From positions 73,997,763 through 74,061,762 of the forward strand of contig CM071570.1 of the NCBI GenBank assembly GCA_036426205.1: a stretch of 64,000 bases of DNA, in the 5' to 3' direction. Under the pieces are notes generated by a model. It searched no databases. It was not told the origin of the DNA and was given only the letters and a program-made list of their open reading frames with translations. Positions 11,606 to 21,705 of the stretch are shown here, in pieces. Position 1 is the stretch's first letter, and every line of letters begins with the position of its first letter. Position numbers and translations under genes: made by a program. This stretch comes from Ascaphus truei (taxonomy: Eukaryota; Chordata; Amphibia; Anura; Ascaphidae).

Positions 11606-12591
11606 TTGATACTGGAACGTAAGATTATGCACTTACTGTAATTAAACCATTGTAATGCATTTCAATATCACCAACTGCACACTGTAGGGTAATAAAAAGA
11701 ACATACTACAACTACACATTTCCATTTATAGAAAGGAAATCTTAATAGATAAGAAATAATATTTTTTTGGGTCCAAATGAGTGCGTTACTGCAACTTCTG
11801 TGTTAAATTCATTAATGCCATTAATCTTCCTGTGTGCAATATAATCATATTGAGTTAGTGGGTGACTTCAGGAGTTACTAAAAACAGCCAAATTATAGAG
11901 CTTCAATAATGGAAATAAACAGCATGATGCATACTACATCTCTTAATGATATATTCCTATTATCCAATCATTTTAATAAAGCAATACTAATCTACTCTGT
12001 GTGTTAATGGTATGTTGTTCCGCTCCATTATTATTTGCACAGTAGTTATGTTCCTCTCTACAGCTACCTCCAAAAAATAGTGCTGACTGTTGTTCCTCGT
12101 AGTAGCACTTCTCCTTAAATACTCTGTATGCCGAGCAGTGATGACATTCCGTATAGTCTTTATAAGACGGTTTCTGAAATGTCAAACATGTCAGTAATCC
12201 ACAGTGGGTATTATCAGCAGATGGATTGGAGAAACGCAAATCAGTATTCCGCAAGTAAAAAAAGATAACACCAAGTGCCTGGTAAAATGAATAGTTTAGA
12301 GTGGCCTATCTGGATGGACTAGATGGGTAGTACAAATACAGTTATGGCATTTTATTAAATAAATACGGTATAGCACTTTCCCATCATTAGTCAATAGAAG
12401 GCAACAATGACTACCACAAAGGGTCAATTGAAGGGGGGGAAAAAACTAAAAACAAAAAAATAGAAATAGGTGTATGCTTACCCTGGTAACTTAAAATAAA
12501 CTTCCCAACATACTAATGTTCAAAGATGTATGTATTAAAGCTGTAAAAAATATGGTGAGAAATGTCTACAGATATTGCCAAACATACAGTA
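11606..12591. other. AT-rich intergenic DNA, no feature recognised
   Basis: No recognisable domain, repeat boundary or RNA gene. Confidence 0.5.
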
Positions 12592-12815
12592 CAAGTAGTC
12601 CTCACTAGCCAACGTTTCACTATACAACGAATGGCATATCCAACGCTTTACAATGCAACCCTATGGGCCGTTTTTCGATGCCTGAATGCGTTATCCGACG
12701 CCTGAATGTGTTATCCAACGCTCACCGCCACTGAATATGGGACTCACTTTACAATGGTTTCACTATCCAAAGCTACTTCCAGAACGGATTCTGTTGGATA
12801 ACCGAGGACTGCCTG
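12592..12815. mobile_element. pogo/Tigger-like MITE, copy 1
   Basis: Termini CAAGTAGTCCTCACTAGCCA and (reverse complement of the right end) CAGGCAGTCCTCGGTTATCC, with TA on both sides. CAG..AGTCCTCG-type ends with a TA duplication are typical of pogo/Tigger-derived MITEs. It is 224 bp, non-coding, and built like 30589-30795. Confidence 0.7.
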
Positions 12816-13247
12816 TATATACAATAATACCTAGGGAAAAAGGCACTATGTAAGGCAAGTATTAGATGAGAGGAAATTCTACTTTAAACAGATGTACCGT
12901 GTAAGATTTCGGCAGATACAGTGGCGACAAAAAGTTTGTGTACCCCAATGATAATTACAGAAATTCAAAAGATTTTCCATGATAACCTTCTTGAATCAAA
13001 ACCAGTGTTTTCTTAAATATCCAATAGGGCTTATATTAACCAATTCCATGTCTTTTGAAACAAAAGTCATGGTATGTTCAAAAGTAAGTGAAACCCTCTT
13101 ATCAGCTAAATTAATGGGTATCATTAGAATCAGGTGGTGAAATAATTAGGTAGATCTTCAGGGGTGAGTTTGGGATGCCCCACCCTATATAAAGATCAAA
13201 ACTGTTGTGAGTTTGATCTTCACCATACAGGTGTGTGGAAACACGTC

Positions 13248-13526
13248 ATGCCACGATCAGAAGAAATCTCTGAGGAACTCAGAAAAGTAGTTATTGATGC
13301 TCATCAGTCTAGAAAGCGTTACAAAGCAATTTCTAAGGATTTCGGGCTCCACCAATCCACTGTCAGACAGATCGTCTACAAATGGAGAAAGTTCAAGACC
13401 ACAGTCACTCCACCCAGGAGCAGTCATCCTACCGAATTCTCTCCAAGAACAAACTGTCAAATCATCCAGGAAGTCACAAAGAACCCAGAGAAACCTCTAA
13501 AGATCTGCAGGTCACTCTCGCCTTGA
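13248..13526 (+). pseudogene. Tc1 copy 1 transposase, N-terminal half
   Basis: This encodes the DNA-binding part of a Tc1-family cut-and-paste transposase. From the ATG at 13248 the frame reads MPRSEEISEELRKVVIDAHQ, then KAISKDFGLHQSTVRQIVYKW, the first helix-turn-helix of the paired-type domain that binds the terminal repeats. The frame is lost after about 93 codons; neighbouring frames continue with STIRK-like and GRIARRN-like Tc1 sequence to about 13660. There the coding region is interrupted by Tc1 copy 2, and the catalytic half lies at 28609-29214. The gene is dead through frameshifts and interruption. Confidence 0.8.
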
Positions 13527-13810
13527 CTAATGGGAGTGTTCTTGACTCAACTATCAGAAAAAAGACTGAACAAAAATGGTGTTCATGGAAGGATAGCCAG
13601 GAGGAATACACTGCTCTCTAAAAAGAACATTGCTACCCGTATGAAGTTCACCAAAGAGCACATTCAGTGGTGAGAAGAAATTTGTGAACCCCTTCAGATT
13701 TTCACATATTTCAAACTTAATATTTTATTAGATCTTAATTTAAATCCTAATAATAGATAAAGATAACCTCATCAAACAAATGACACAAAACCATGATACT
13801 TTTTAAACAT

Positions 13811-14149
13811 TTATTTCTCCACAAATGATTCAACATTAAATATCCATGAGTGATAAAGTATGTGAACCTTTAGATTCAGAACCTTTTGAGCAGCAATAAC
13901 TTCAACTAAGCATTTCCTGTAACTGCTGGTCAGTCTCTCACGTCGATTTTGAGGAATTTTGGCCCATTCCTCCTTACAGAATTGCTTCAACTCAGTGGCA
14001 TTTGAGTGCCACCATGCATGGACAGCTCTCTGCAGGTCATGCCACAACATTTCAATGTGGGATCAGACCGGACTTTGACTAAGCCATTCTAAAACACGGC
14101 ATTTCTTCTTCTGCAGCCATTCTTTGGTAGATCTGCTTGTATGTTTATG
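13811..14149 (-). pseudogene. Tc1 copy 2 transposase, C-terminal part
   Basis: Minus-strand translation gives MLWHDLQRAVHAWWHSNATE and then EWAKIPQNRRERLTSSYRKCLVEV. This is the standard C-terminus of Tc1 transposases (IE.LWHDLKRAVH..., EW.KIP..RCERLV.SYRKRL..V). The remainder of the DDE catalytic domain and the N-terminus lie beyond the BEL insertion at 27530-28244. Its stop is near 13811 and the C-terminal frame is otherwise open. Confidence 0.8.
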
Positions 14150-14154
14150 ATTAT
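14150..14154. repeat. Left 5-bp target-site duplication of BEL/Pao (ATTAT)
   Basis: ATTAT directly precedes the LTR here and recurs at 27530-27534 directly after the LTR fragment, both inside Tc1 copy 2 sequence. Five base pairs is the usual duplication size for BEL/Pao. Confidence 0.75.
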
Positions 14155-14682
14155 TATCCTGAAGCCAGGGTCACGAATGGTGTATGAATGACTCCAGGTA
14201 GCTTAACTCGTGTCTCACCTCTTCAAGAGCACAAACAAGTCCTTTTCTCTTTCTTGGTTTTATTGAGGGAAAACACCGGGAGTGGTGCTTGTAGATGGAG
14301 TGTGGGGAGAGAGGGCTTCTCTGTCTGCTGTGCAGTGTATCAATAATGAGACAGTGTAAACAAAAAGGCCTTGCTGGGGTGATAGCAGGCAGTTACTCAC
14401 TCAGATTCCAGGGTCAAAAGGAAATGAGGAGTAGGGTCACACTAATAGGAAGTGGACTATACTAACTGTCAGCAAGGACAGGGGGGATGAATAGCACATC
14501 TCAGCTAGGAGAAATGAGCTGCAGGCACCAAACAGGCTGTGTAAACGACATGTTGCAATAATGTTGCATTTTACATACAGCGTTGCTGCTGGGACAGGAA
14601 ACTGACAGGCAACTAAAGAAGGGAGAAATGATCCCATAACTAAAGGGGAAGACAGAGGAATATGGAATCTAGTTCCAGGACA
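14155..14682 (-). mobile_element. BEL/Pao 3' LTR (LTR A)
   Basis: Read on the minus strand it begins TGTCCTGGAACTAG and ends CTTCAGGATA. It is homologous over its whole length to 24221-24762, with several small indels. A minus-strand AATAAA polyadenylation signal lies in CCTCAATAAAACC near 14264. The internal sequence directly 5' of it ends ..AGACTGGGAG, a plausible polypurine tract. It is about 528 bp. Confidence 0.85.
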
Positions 14683-14930
14683 CTCCCAGTCTGGTATCTG
14701 GAGATACTACTATTTTAGGTATGTGTGGAACATATGTGCAATACAACATAACATGCAAAACTCATGTCCACATGACGATGGGATACCGTCCGGTACCACC
14801 AGCTTAAGTCCTTGCCATCTCGGTAAGGTAGGTGAATGCACAGCTCTAGGTTAGCTTGATGCACCACAATGTCTCTCAGAGTCCATAGAACTGGTAGCCA
14901 GTTCTTCTTTGTAATAGTCCGATTTTGGCA
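14683..14930. other. BEL/Pao region between integrase and 3' LTR
   Basis: Non-coding tail of the element containing the putative polypurine tract next to the LTR (minus-strand GACTGGGAG). Confidence 0.6.
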
Positions 14931-16184
14931 TTAGGAGGATAGTATCAAAAGTGTGATAGGTCTCAAAAAAGTCTTAACGACCCCGTTCTGGGTCACCCGA
15001 ACTTCCACTTTGCGGACCCTTTCATCTTCGCTTGGGAAGGTTTTGATTATAAGTCCCATGGGCCATTCGTTTCTTGTTACCTGTTTGTCTTTCAACAAAA
15101 CCACGTCTCCTACTTGGATGTCCGGTTTAACCGTTTGCCATTTATGGCGTTCTTGGAGTGTCACTAGATACTCGCGTCTCCAGCGATCCCAAAATGTGTT
15201 AGCCAAGTGCTGCACCTGTCTCCACTGTCGCTTGTACATATCTTTAGAGTGGAAGCCTCCGACTGGGGTGGGGATGTTCCCTACTTTCTGGGTTAGCAGC
15301 ATTGCTGGCGTCAAAATACTTGGCGATTCTGGATCCGTTGACACTGGAATCAAAGGCCTAGCATTGATTATTGCTGATATTTCGGCCATGAATGTGGTTA
15401 ACACTTCGTGAGTGAGTCGAGTCAGGTTGCTTTTTAGCATCATAGAGTCCAAGATACGCCGGACTACCCCGATCATGCGTTCCCATGCTCCGCCCATGTG
15501 AGAGGAGTGAGGAGGGTTGAATGTCCACGTGCACTCTTGGTCGCGCAAGTATCTTTTGATACTATTGTCTTTATTATCTTTAGTGTCTATTTGTAATTCC
15601 TTACATGCTCCAACGAAATTGGTACCACAATCGGAGCGTATTTGTTTAACTGGTCCTCTGACTGCAAAGAACCTTCTGAGGGCATTTATGATGCTTGAAG
15701 CATCCATAGATTCTATAACCTCGATGTGTATCGCTCGCATACTCATGCAGGTGAAGAGTACCGCCCATCGTTTGCTGTTTGCTAGTCCGCCCCTAGTTCT
15801 ACGCGAGATGACCATCCAGGGCCCAAATACATCAAGTCCTACATAGGTAAAGGGGGGTTCTGTATTAAGTCTGTCGACAGGTAGATCCGCCATCCTTTGG
15901 TCTTGGCTTTTGCCTCTCAGCATTCGGCACCTAAAACATTTGTGGAGATTACTGGCCACGCACCTTTTCATGCCAACGACCCAAATGCCCGCCGCCCTAA
16001 TGGCGCCTTCGGTGAAGTGTCGTCCCTGATGCATGACTTGTTCGTGGTAGTGGCGCACCAATAAAGTGGCGATGTGATGCCGGCCAGGGATGATAAGAGG
16101 GTTGCTTTCCTCCCTGCTCAGTTGGGACTTATTGAGGCGGCCTCCTACTCTCATGAGGCCGTCGTTGTCGATGAAGGGATTCAA
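14931..16184 (-). pseudogene. pol: BEL/Pao pol: integrase domain
   Basis: This is the integrase that inserts the retrotransposon cDNA into the genome. The 417-codon open segment shows an N-terminal HHCC zinc-binding region (residues 36-86: RHHIATLLVRHYHEQ then CVASNLHKCFRC). It is followed by the DDE core with D118 in YVGLDVFGPW, D185 in QIRSDCGTNF and E235 in MGGAWERMIG, and by a BEL-type C-terminal domain (WPMGLI.KTFPSEDERVRKVEV). It is downstream of and in frame with the RNase H segment, from which it is separated by one TGA codon at a CpG-derived position (CGA to TGA is the simplest reading). Catalytic residues are intact; the polyprotein as a whole is not. Confidence 0.9.
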
Positions 16185-16187
16185 CTT

Positions 16188-17492
16188 TCAAAGTGGACTG
16201 TTTTTGTTAATACTCTTCTTTCCGCGAATGCAATTGATCTCTTCCGCATATGTTTCCCTTTGAACATGACTGAGAACAGTTTCCTTAGCCTTTGTAATTT
16301 CCTCTACGGTGCGCAGCTCTTTGCAGATGTGCCAGCCGTGGCAGCCGGTAGTTTTACCGTCTGGTGTCTGGCGGAAGGAGGAGGCTATATGCCCGAGATG
16401 GGCTACTGTTCGCAGAAGGGCCGTCCACTTTGAGAAGCGTTGGAATCGATGTGATCCGAATGCGTTTCTGTGCGATACATTGGTGAGTACTACGGATACT
16501 TGTGGGGGCCTTATCTCCGTATCCTTTTCGGGATCCACGAGTTCAAAATCGTCAACTGGGGTTGGTAGCGTTTCCGCAGGCTGTGCAAGAAACATTGGTC
16601 CTGTGAGCCACGACGTATTCTGCAGTTGAGATGCGGGTACTGATCTGGTGGCGTGATCTGCGGGATTTTGTTCTGTGGGCACGTGGTGCCATTGTTCTGG
16701 TTGGGTTGACTTCCTGATTCTTTCTACGCGGTTAGCTACGTATACGTAGAATCTCCTTTTCTTATTGTAGATGTATCCCAGTACCACCTTGCTATCTGTG
16801 TAGAGTTTGACGGCATCTGGTTTGCTGTCCATCTCATTCTCGATAAGCTCCGCCAGTTCTACTGCTAGCACTGCACCACACAGCTCGAGTCTGGGTATAG
16901 TATGGTCAGGTTGTGGCGCCAGCTTAGCTTTGCCAAGGATGAACCTGATGTGGCAACTTCCATCCACGTCCGTGGTTTTTAGGTAGGCCACCGCTGCTAT
17001 AGCTTTGGTGGAGGCATCTGAGAACACGCAAAGCTCTTTGCTGTGTGCGGCGGTGAGAGATATAGGTAAATAGGGGCGTGGGATTTGAAGTTGCTCGAGG
17101 GCCTTCAAGGAGTGTTTCCACGTTTCCCACTCTTTCCGTTTTTCTGGAGGTAGTGGGGTGTCCCATTCCTGTTTTTCGAAGGACATTTCTCTGAGGAGGG
17201 ACTTCCCTTGTATAGTGACAGGAGCCACGAATCCTAGCGGGTTGTAGAGACTGTTAACGGTGGACAGGACTCCGCGACGTGTGAAGGGTTTTTCTTCGAT
17301 GGCTACCTGGAACGTAAAAGTGTCTGTTTTAAGATTCCAGCTTATCCCCAGGCTCCGCTGTATGGGAGGCGTGTCGGTCCCCAGATCCAAATTCTTGAGA
17401 TCTGGTGCTTGATCATCTGCGTGGAACGCCTTCATCACTGTGGCACTGTGGGAAGCTATTTTGTGCAACCTTAGGTTGGCCTTCGCTAACAT
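16188..17492 (-). pseudogene. pol: BEL/Pao pol: RT C-terminal part, RNase H and connector
   Basis: This covers the RT thumb/connection and the RNase H that degrades the RNA of the RNA:cDNA hybrid. The segment opens with MLAKANLRLHKIASHSATVM, the usual BEL sequence after the YVDD box, then SLGISWN and GVLSTVNSLYNPLGFVAPV. The RNase H acidic residues are seen in CVFSDASTKAIAAVAY, IPRLELCGAVLA and KLYTDSKVVLGYI. It is joined to the RT segment upstream by an apparent 1-nt frameshift near 17525 (the GAGAAGAAGCC stretch), and ends in a TGA before the integrase. Confidence 0.88.
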
Positions 17493-17515
17493 CTTTTGTG
17501 TCCTCTTGAGTAGAT

Positions 17516-18424
17516 CTACGGCTTCTTCTCGGTGGGAACTGATTTTAATCCGTCGTCCACATAGAAGTCTCTTTCGACGAAGCTCCTGGCGTCTTTCCCG
17601 AACTCTGCTTCTCCGTCTTGGGCCGTTCTTCTGAGGCCGTAGGCTGCCACTGCAGGTGATGGGCTGTTCCCGAAGACATGTACTTTCATGCGGTACTCCG
17701 TGATTTCTTTTTCTATGTCGTCATCTTGGTACCACAGGAATCTTAGGTAGTTACGGTTGTCTTCTCGCACAAGGAAGCAGTGGAACATCTGTTGAATGTC
17801 TGCGGTTACGGCGATAGGTTCCTTGCGGAAGCGGATCAGCACTCCCAGAAGACTGTTCGTCAGATCCGGCCCAGTGAGGAGAACATCGTTTAGGGAGACT
17901 CCCTGATGCTGAGCGCTGGAGTCGAATACCACTCGGATTTGGCCAGGTTTCTGGGGGTGGTAGACGCCAAACGACGGGAGGTACCAGCATTCTTCGCCTT
18001 CTTTCAGTGGGGGCGCCGACTCTGCATGGCCACTGTGGAAGATTTTTTGCATGAAGGTCACAAAGTGTTCCTTGGTCTCCGGTTTCCTTTGTAGGTTACG
18101 GCGGAGCGAAGCGAGCCTAGACATAGCATGGTCTCTGTTGTTTGGGAGGCGTCTTCTTGGCGAGCGGAAAGGTAGTGGGGCCACCCAACTGCCCAATTCG
18201 TCCTTGAAGAGCTCCTTATCCATTAACCTCAAGAATTCTTTGTCTTCCATTGATGGCGCCTGTTTGTCGTCGTCCTTTGTTGTCTGGAACACTGTACTCC
18301 CTAGGTCATTGGGGTATTTTCTTGCCACAGGCGCGTCTCCATAGTTCCTTTTGGTCTTGAGCTTCTCGTGGACCTGAAAGTGGTTCGGACAAGGTTTGAA
18401 GTGGGATATACGACCGTTCTCCAA
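17516..18424 (-). pseudogene. pol: BEL/Pao pol: reverse transcriptase
   Basis: This is the reverse transcriptase that copies element RNA into cDNA. The 302-codon open segment contains WVAPLPFRSPRRRLPNNRDH, EECWYLPSFGVYHPQKPGQI, RVVFDSSAQHQGVSLNDVLL, TADIQQMFHCFLVRED and the catalytic FYVDDGLKS box at residues 287-295, all characteristic of BEL/Pao rather than Ty3/gypsy or retroviruses. It begins after a frameshift and stop just downstream of the protease segment (18425-18432) and ends by frameshift just after YVDD. The catalytic Asp pair is intact. Confidence 0.9.
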
Positions 18425-18432
18425 CTAGGTCC

Positions 18433-18955
18433 TCATATCCTGTCTATGCATACTTCTCCAACTACCACCCATCCTAGATCGAGCCTTTGGGCGCTTGGGC
18501 CGTTGTGGTCCCCATTTCGCTGTTCGCGGATCTTGTGTGCTCTCATGATGTCTCTGCCAAGTAGCAGCAGGATCTGGGCATCTTCGTCTAGTGGTGGGAT
18601 ATGATCGGCAATGGTTTTTAGATGGGGATGGTGTCGCGCCACGTCTGGCGTGGGGATCTCAGTCCTATCTTCCGCCATGTGATTGCACTCGATGAGTGTG
18701 GGAAGGGGCATGCTCACTTTGCCGTCTATTGAGCACATGGTGTAGCCATTCACTCTTCTCCCTGTAGTCTCCATTCGCCCTGCGCACGTTCTGAGAGTGT
18801 AAGGAGAAGTACTGTCTTGTATGCCGAACATATCGAAGAATTCTGACCTGACCAGCGATCGGTTGCTCTGGTCGTCGATGATTGCATACATCCGTTTGGC
18901 TCTTTGGGGTTGTCCCTCTGGGTGCACTGCTACCAGACATATTTTAGAGCAAGAT
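18433..18955 (-). pseudogene. pol: BEL/Pao pol: aspartic protease-like domain
   Basis: This is the putative Gag-Pol processing protease (DUF1758-type domain found in BEL/Pao). The open segment contains MYAIIDDQSNRSLVRSEFFD; DDQSN is the family's active-site block. It continues through LLLGRDIMRAHKI and SAQRLDLGWVVVGEVC. The frame can be followed upstream of the listed start through SCSKICLVAVHPEG into the end of gag. It reaches gag only by a frameshift at a 12-base G run (19010-19021). It ends with an in-frame TGA after VCIDRI. Confidence 0.85.
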
Positions 18956-21265
18956 CTACCGTCGTTTCCTTCTCCGCATACTTCTGAGCATTTGGATCCT
19001 ACTGACGTCGGGGGGGGGGGGTGTCTCCCACTTCTTTTCCTCCCCGCCCTGCTTTGTCGGAGGGTTAGGGGCTTTGCTTGCTTTGGGCTTCATAGCTTCC
19101 GGGTGTAGAGCGGCTATGTGCCTGTCGCTATCGCACTCTGTGCATTTCATAGCTTCTTTGCAGTCCTTGAATAAATGAGTTGTGGAAGCACAACATTTGA
19201 AACAGGCTCCCCATTCCCTGAGTAGGTTCTTTCGCTCCTCTATGGGTTTCATCCTGAATCCGAAGCACTTGTTAAGTGGATGCGGCTTTTTGTGGATAGG
19301 GCATTCTATGTTAAGGTCCCTTGGTTTTTTGTCCCTGTCGGCCGTCTGGCTGGGACTCGCGTGGGTCGTAGGGGGCACCTCCGTCCTGTGGACCGAGATG
19401 GGTGTTCTGGAGTCCTTGTACCTTGCTGTTGACCTTTCGTTCCTCGGGTGGCTGGCGCTGGATGTGGTTTGCGCCCCTAAGATGAAGCTGGGGTCGTTTC
19501 TTGTCCTTGCCGCTTCGCAGATGAAGCTCACGAAGAATGAGAATGGGGGGAAGACAACCTGCTTCTCCCTTTTGTATTTGGAACCTTGTGAAAGCCACCT
19601 TTCTTGGAGGTTGAAGGGTAGCTTCTCCAGGATGGGTCTCACTCCACGAGCTGAATCTAGGGCGTTGATACCTATTAAGGAATGGTCTTTCCTTGCGAAC
19701 TCCAGTTCTTGCAGCAGGTCTCCAAGATCTCGTAACTTCGAGTAGTCTTTACTCGTGATCTTGGGGAAGCTCTCGATTCTTTTGAAGAGTGAATCCTCGA
19801 CTGCTTCAGGGCTGCCATAGGTCTCTTCTAGCCTTTCCCACACTAGGTCCAGACCTACTTGGGGTTGATGTGCGTTTGCCGTCCGAAGTCTCTGCGCTTG
19901 CTCCCTGGATACGTTCCCCAAGAACTTAACTAACAGGTTGAGCTCTTCCCTTGCTGAGAAGTCCAAGCTGTCGATTGCGTCTTTGAACGTGAACTTCCAC
20001 GTCCGGTAGTTCTCAGGGCGGTCGTCGAAGCTGATGAGTCCTGCGTGCACCAAGTCGCGCCGGATCATGTACTTGGCTATGTCTGTCAGACCTGAGACAT
20101 CGGCGCGTTTGCCCCGTTCTGAGGTAGTTGCTGGGACGGTCTGTGCGGTCGCCTCTTCCTTGGCGTGGACGCGTGATGGCTGCTGGCCAGTGTGAGGGGC
20201 TGTTTTCTCCCGCGTGGGTGTACCTGGATTACGAGCCTGTTGTGGTGCATCCGTGTGCGCTCTGGCGTGTAGATCACTGTTGCGGCTGTGGCTATCCCAG
20301 GCAGCGTGTGCCATTGACGGAGCAGCGTCTTCTCCTCGTGGTCCTAGCGAGTCTTCGTTGTCTGTGGTGTCACTCCCTCCGTGTTGAGATGGTGCGCTGG
20401 TGTTTACACTGAAGAGGCTCCTTACGTAGTATTCAGTGCGTTGGGCTGGATCCTCTGAAGCTATCCATCTGTACGGTAGCTCCCCGCCGTCCTGTCTCGC
20501 AGCTGCTTCTAGGACTTTGGCTTGGGCTATGGCGGCAGCGGCGTCCTCTTCTTTGCTTAGAGCCTCTAGATCCGCGTCTAATTCGGCCTTTCTACGCGCA
20601 TTGGCAGCGGAGGCGGCCTGCTCCTCCTCTTCTATGTGCGCCCTTTCTGCCCTTACGGCTGCCTCTCTCCGACCATATTCGGCCCTGGCACGTGCGGCCT
20701 CTGCGGTGGCTCGCGCCTTGGTAGCGCTCGCGCTTGCGCTAGACGCGTGAGATTGCACTGATCTTGCTGACCTTGATGAGTGTCTGGATGTGCTTGAGCG
20801 CTGTGATGCAGTTTCCAGCAAATGGTCCTTTCTCTGGTCTTCGGCCTCAGTAATAGTGGTCTGCACGAAGCCGTCACGCTCCAGGTCAGTTGCCTCCTGC
20901 TGGTCGCGTTAGCTGAGGCTTTCCTCTGTGTTAATTCTTTTTAGGTAGGCGAGATATGTTTGTGACAGCATTTGGTAACGTTTGTGACTTGACCTCAATT
21001 GGGCTATAGCTTGCCTTATTTGTTTCTCCTGATCACTAGTGCTTGCAACGTTACATACTTCACGACCAGTGTCCTCCCAGGCCTTCTCTAACCTTTCGCG
21101 GTGTGCTTCAATGTCAGTCTCATATTTTTCGCGGGCCTTTTGTGTCAGTGTGACTGTCCGTTTAGGCCTTGCGCCTGCCTGCGCCTGTTGCAGATGCGCA
21201 GCGGTCTCTGTGTCTGAGAGATCGCTTTCCTGCGTGATGTCTGGTGAGGCTCTGAGTTCTGCCAT
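18956..21265 (-). pseudogene. gag: BEL/Pao gag, copy 1 (one nonsense codon)
   Basis: This is the structural capsid/nucleocapsid precursor. The start is MAELRASPDITQESDLSDTE at 21265. A charged, Ala/Glu/Arg-rich probable coiled coil follows (AEAARARAEYGRREAAVRAE), then the capsid-like core (SGLTDIAKYMIRRDLVHAGL, FDDRPENYRTWKFTFKDAID). Near the C-terminus lies a Cys/His nucleocapsid region with CFKCCASTTHLFKDC and CTECDSDRHIAALH. A TAA at 20909-20911 interrupts the frame; gag copy 2 has GAA there, so one base change explains it. The C-terminal residues after PPPPDVSRIQ are out of frame because of the G run. Confidence 0.9.
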
Positions 21266-21705
21266 GCTGTAGGTGTGTGTAGGCCTTTGCCAGTGCGTGT
21301 GGCGTGCGGTCTTTTACCTTGTCAGCGATGGGCGTCTGTCTCAGATGATGCCGAGCGGTGTCCTGCAGCGTGCAGCGTTGGGGTAGCTGTACTTACAGAT
21401 GTCCGTTGGCTCCTCACTGTGGGGCTGAGCAGCGGGTGGACTCAGACAGAGAAAAAGGCAATTAGGTTTGTGTGTACAGTCTGTTTGCAAAGCTGCTGCC
21501 TTGTGTGCAGGGTTGCTTGTGCAGTGTAGGCTGCTTGCTTATCTGTAAGGCTGCAGGCTGTGTGCAGTTTGCTGTATAAAGCTTGCTGTCCTGTCTGGCA
21601 GAGTGAAGCTGCTGCTTGTCCTGGGGTGCAGAGACTATTCTGTATAGCATAAAGTCTTTGAGTAGTAGCTGCTGTGTGATTCCCTAACACAGGTCTTTGT
21701 TTTAC
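21266..21705 (-). promoter_or_regulatory. BEL/Pao 5' leader, copy 1
   Basis: Untranslated leader between the LTR remnant and the gag start, nearly identical to 23781-24220. The primer-binding site should lie at its minus-strand 5' end (GTAAAACAAAGACCTG..., near 21705), but I could not match it to a tRNA. No splice signal was recognised. Confidence 0.7.

Noticed and set aside
18956..20866. Gag segment as a complete gene starting at MQTTITEAEDQR
   Set aside because: The true frame starts at 21265; the inner start is only where the track resumes after a single TAA.
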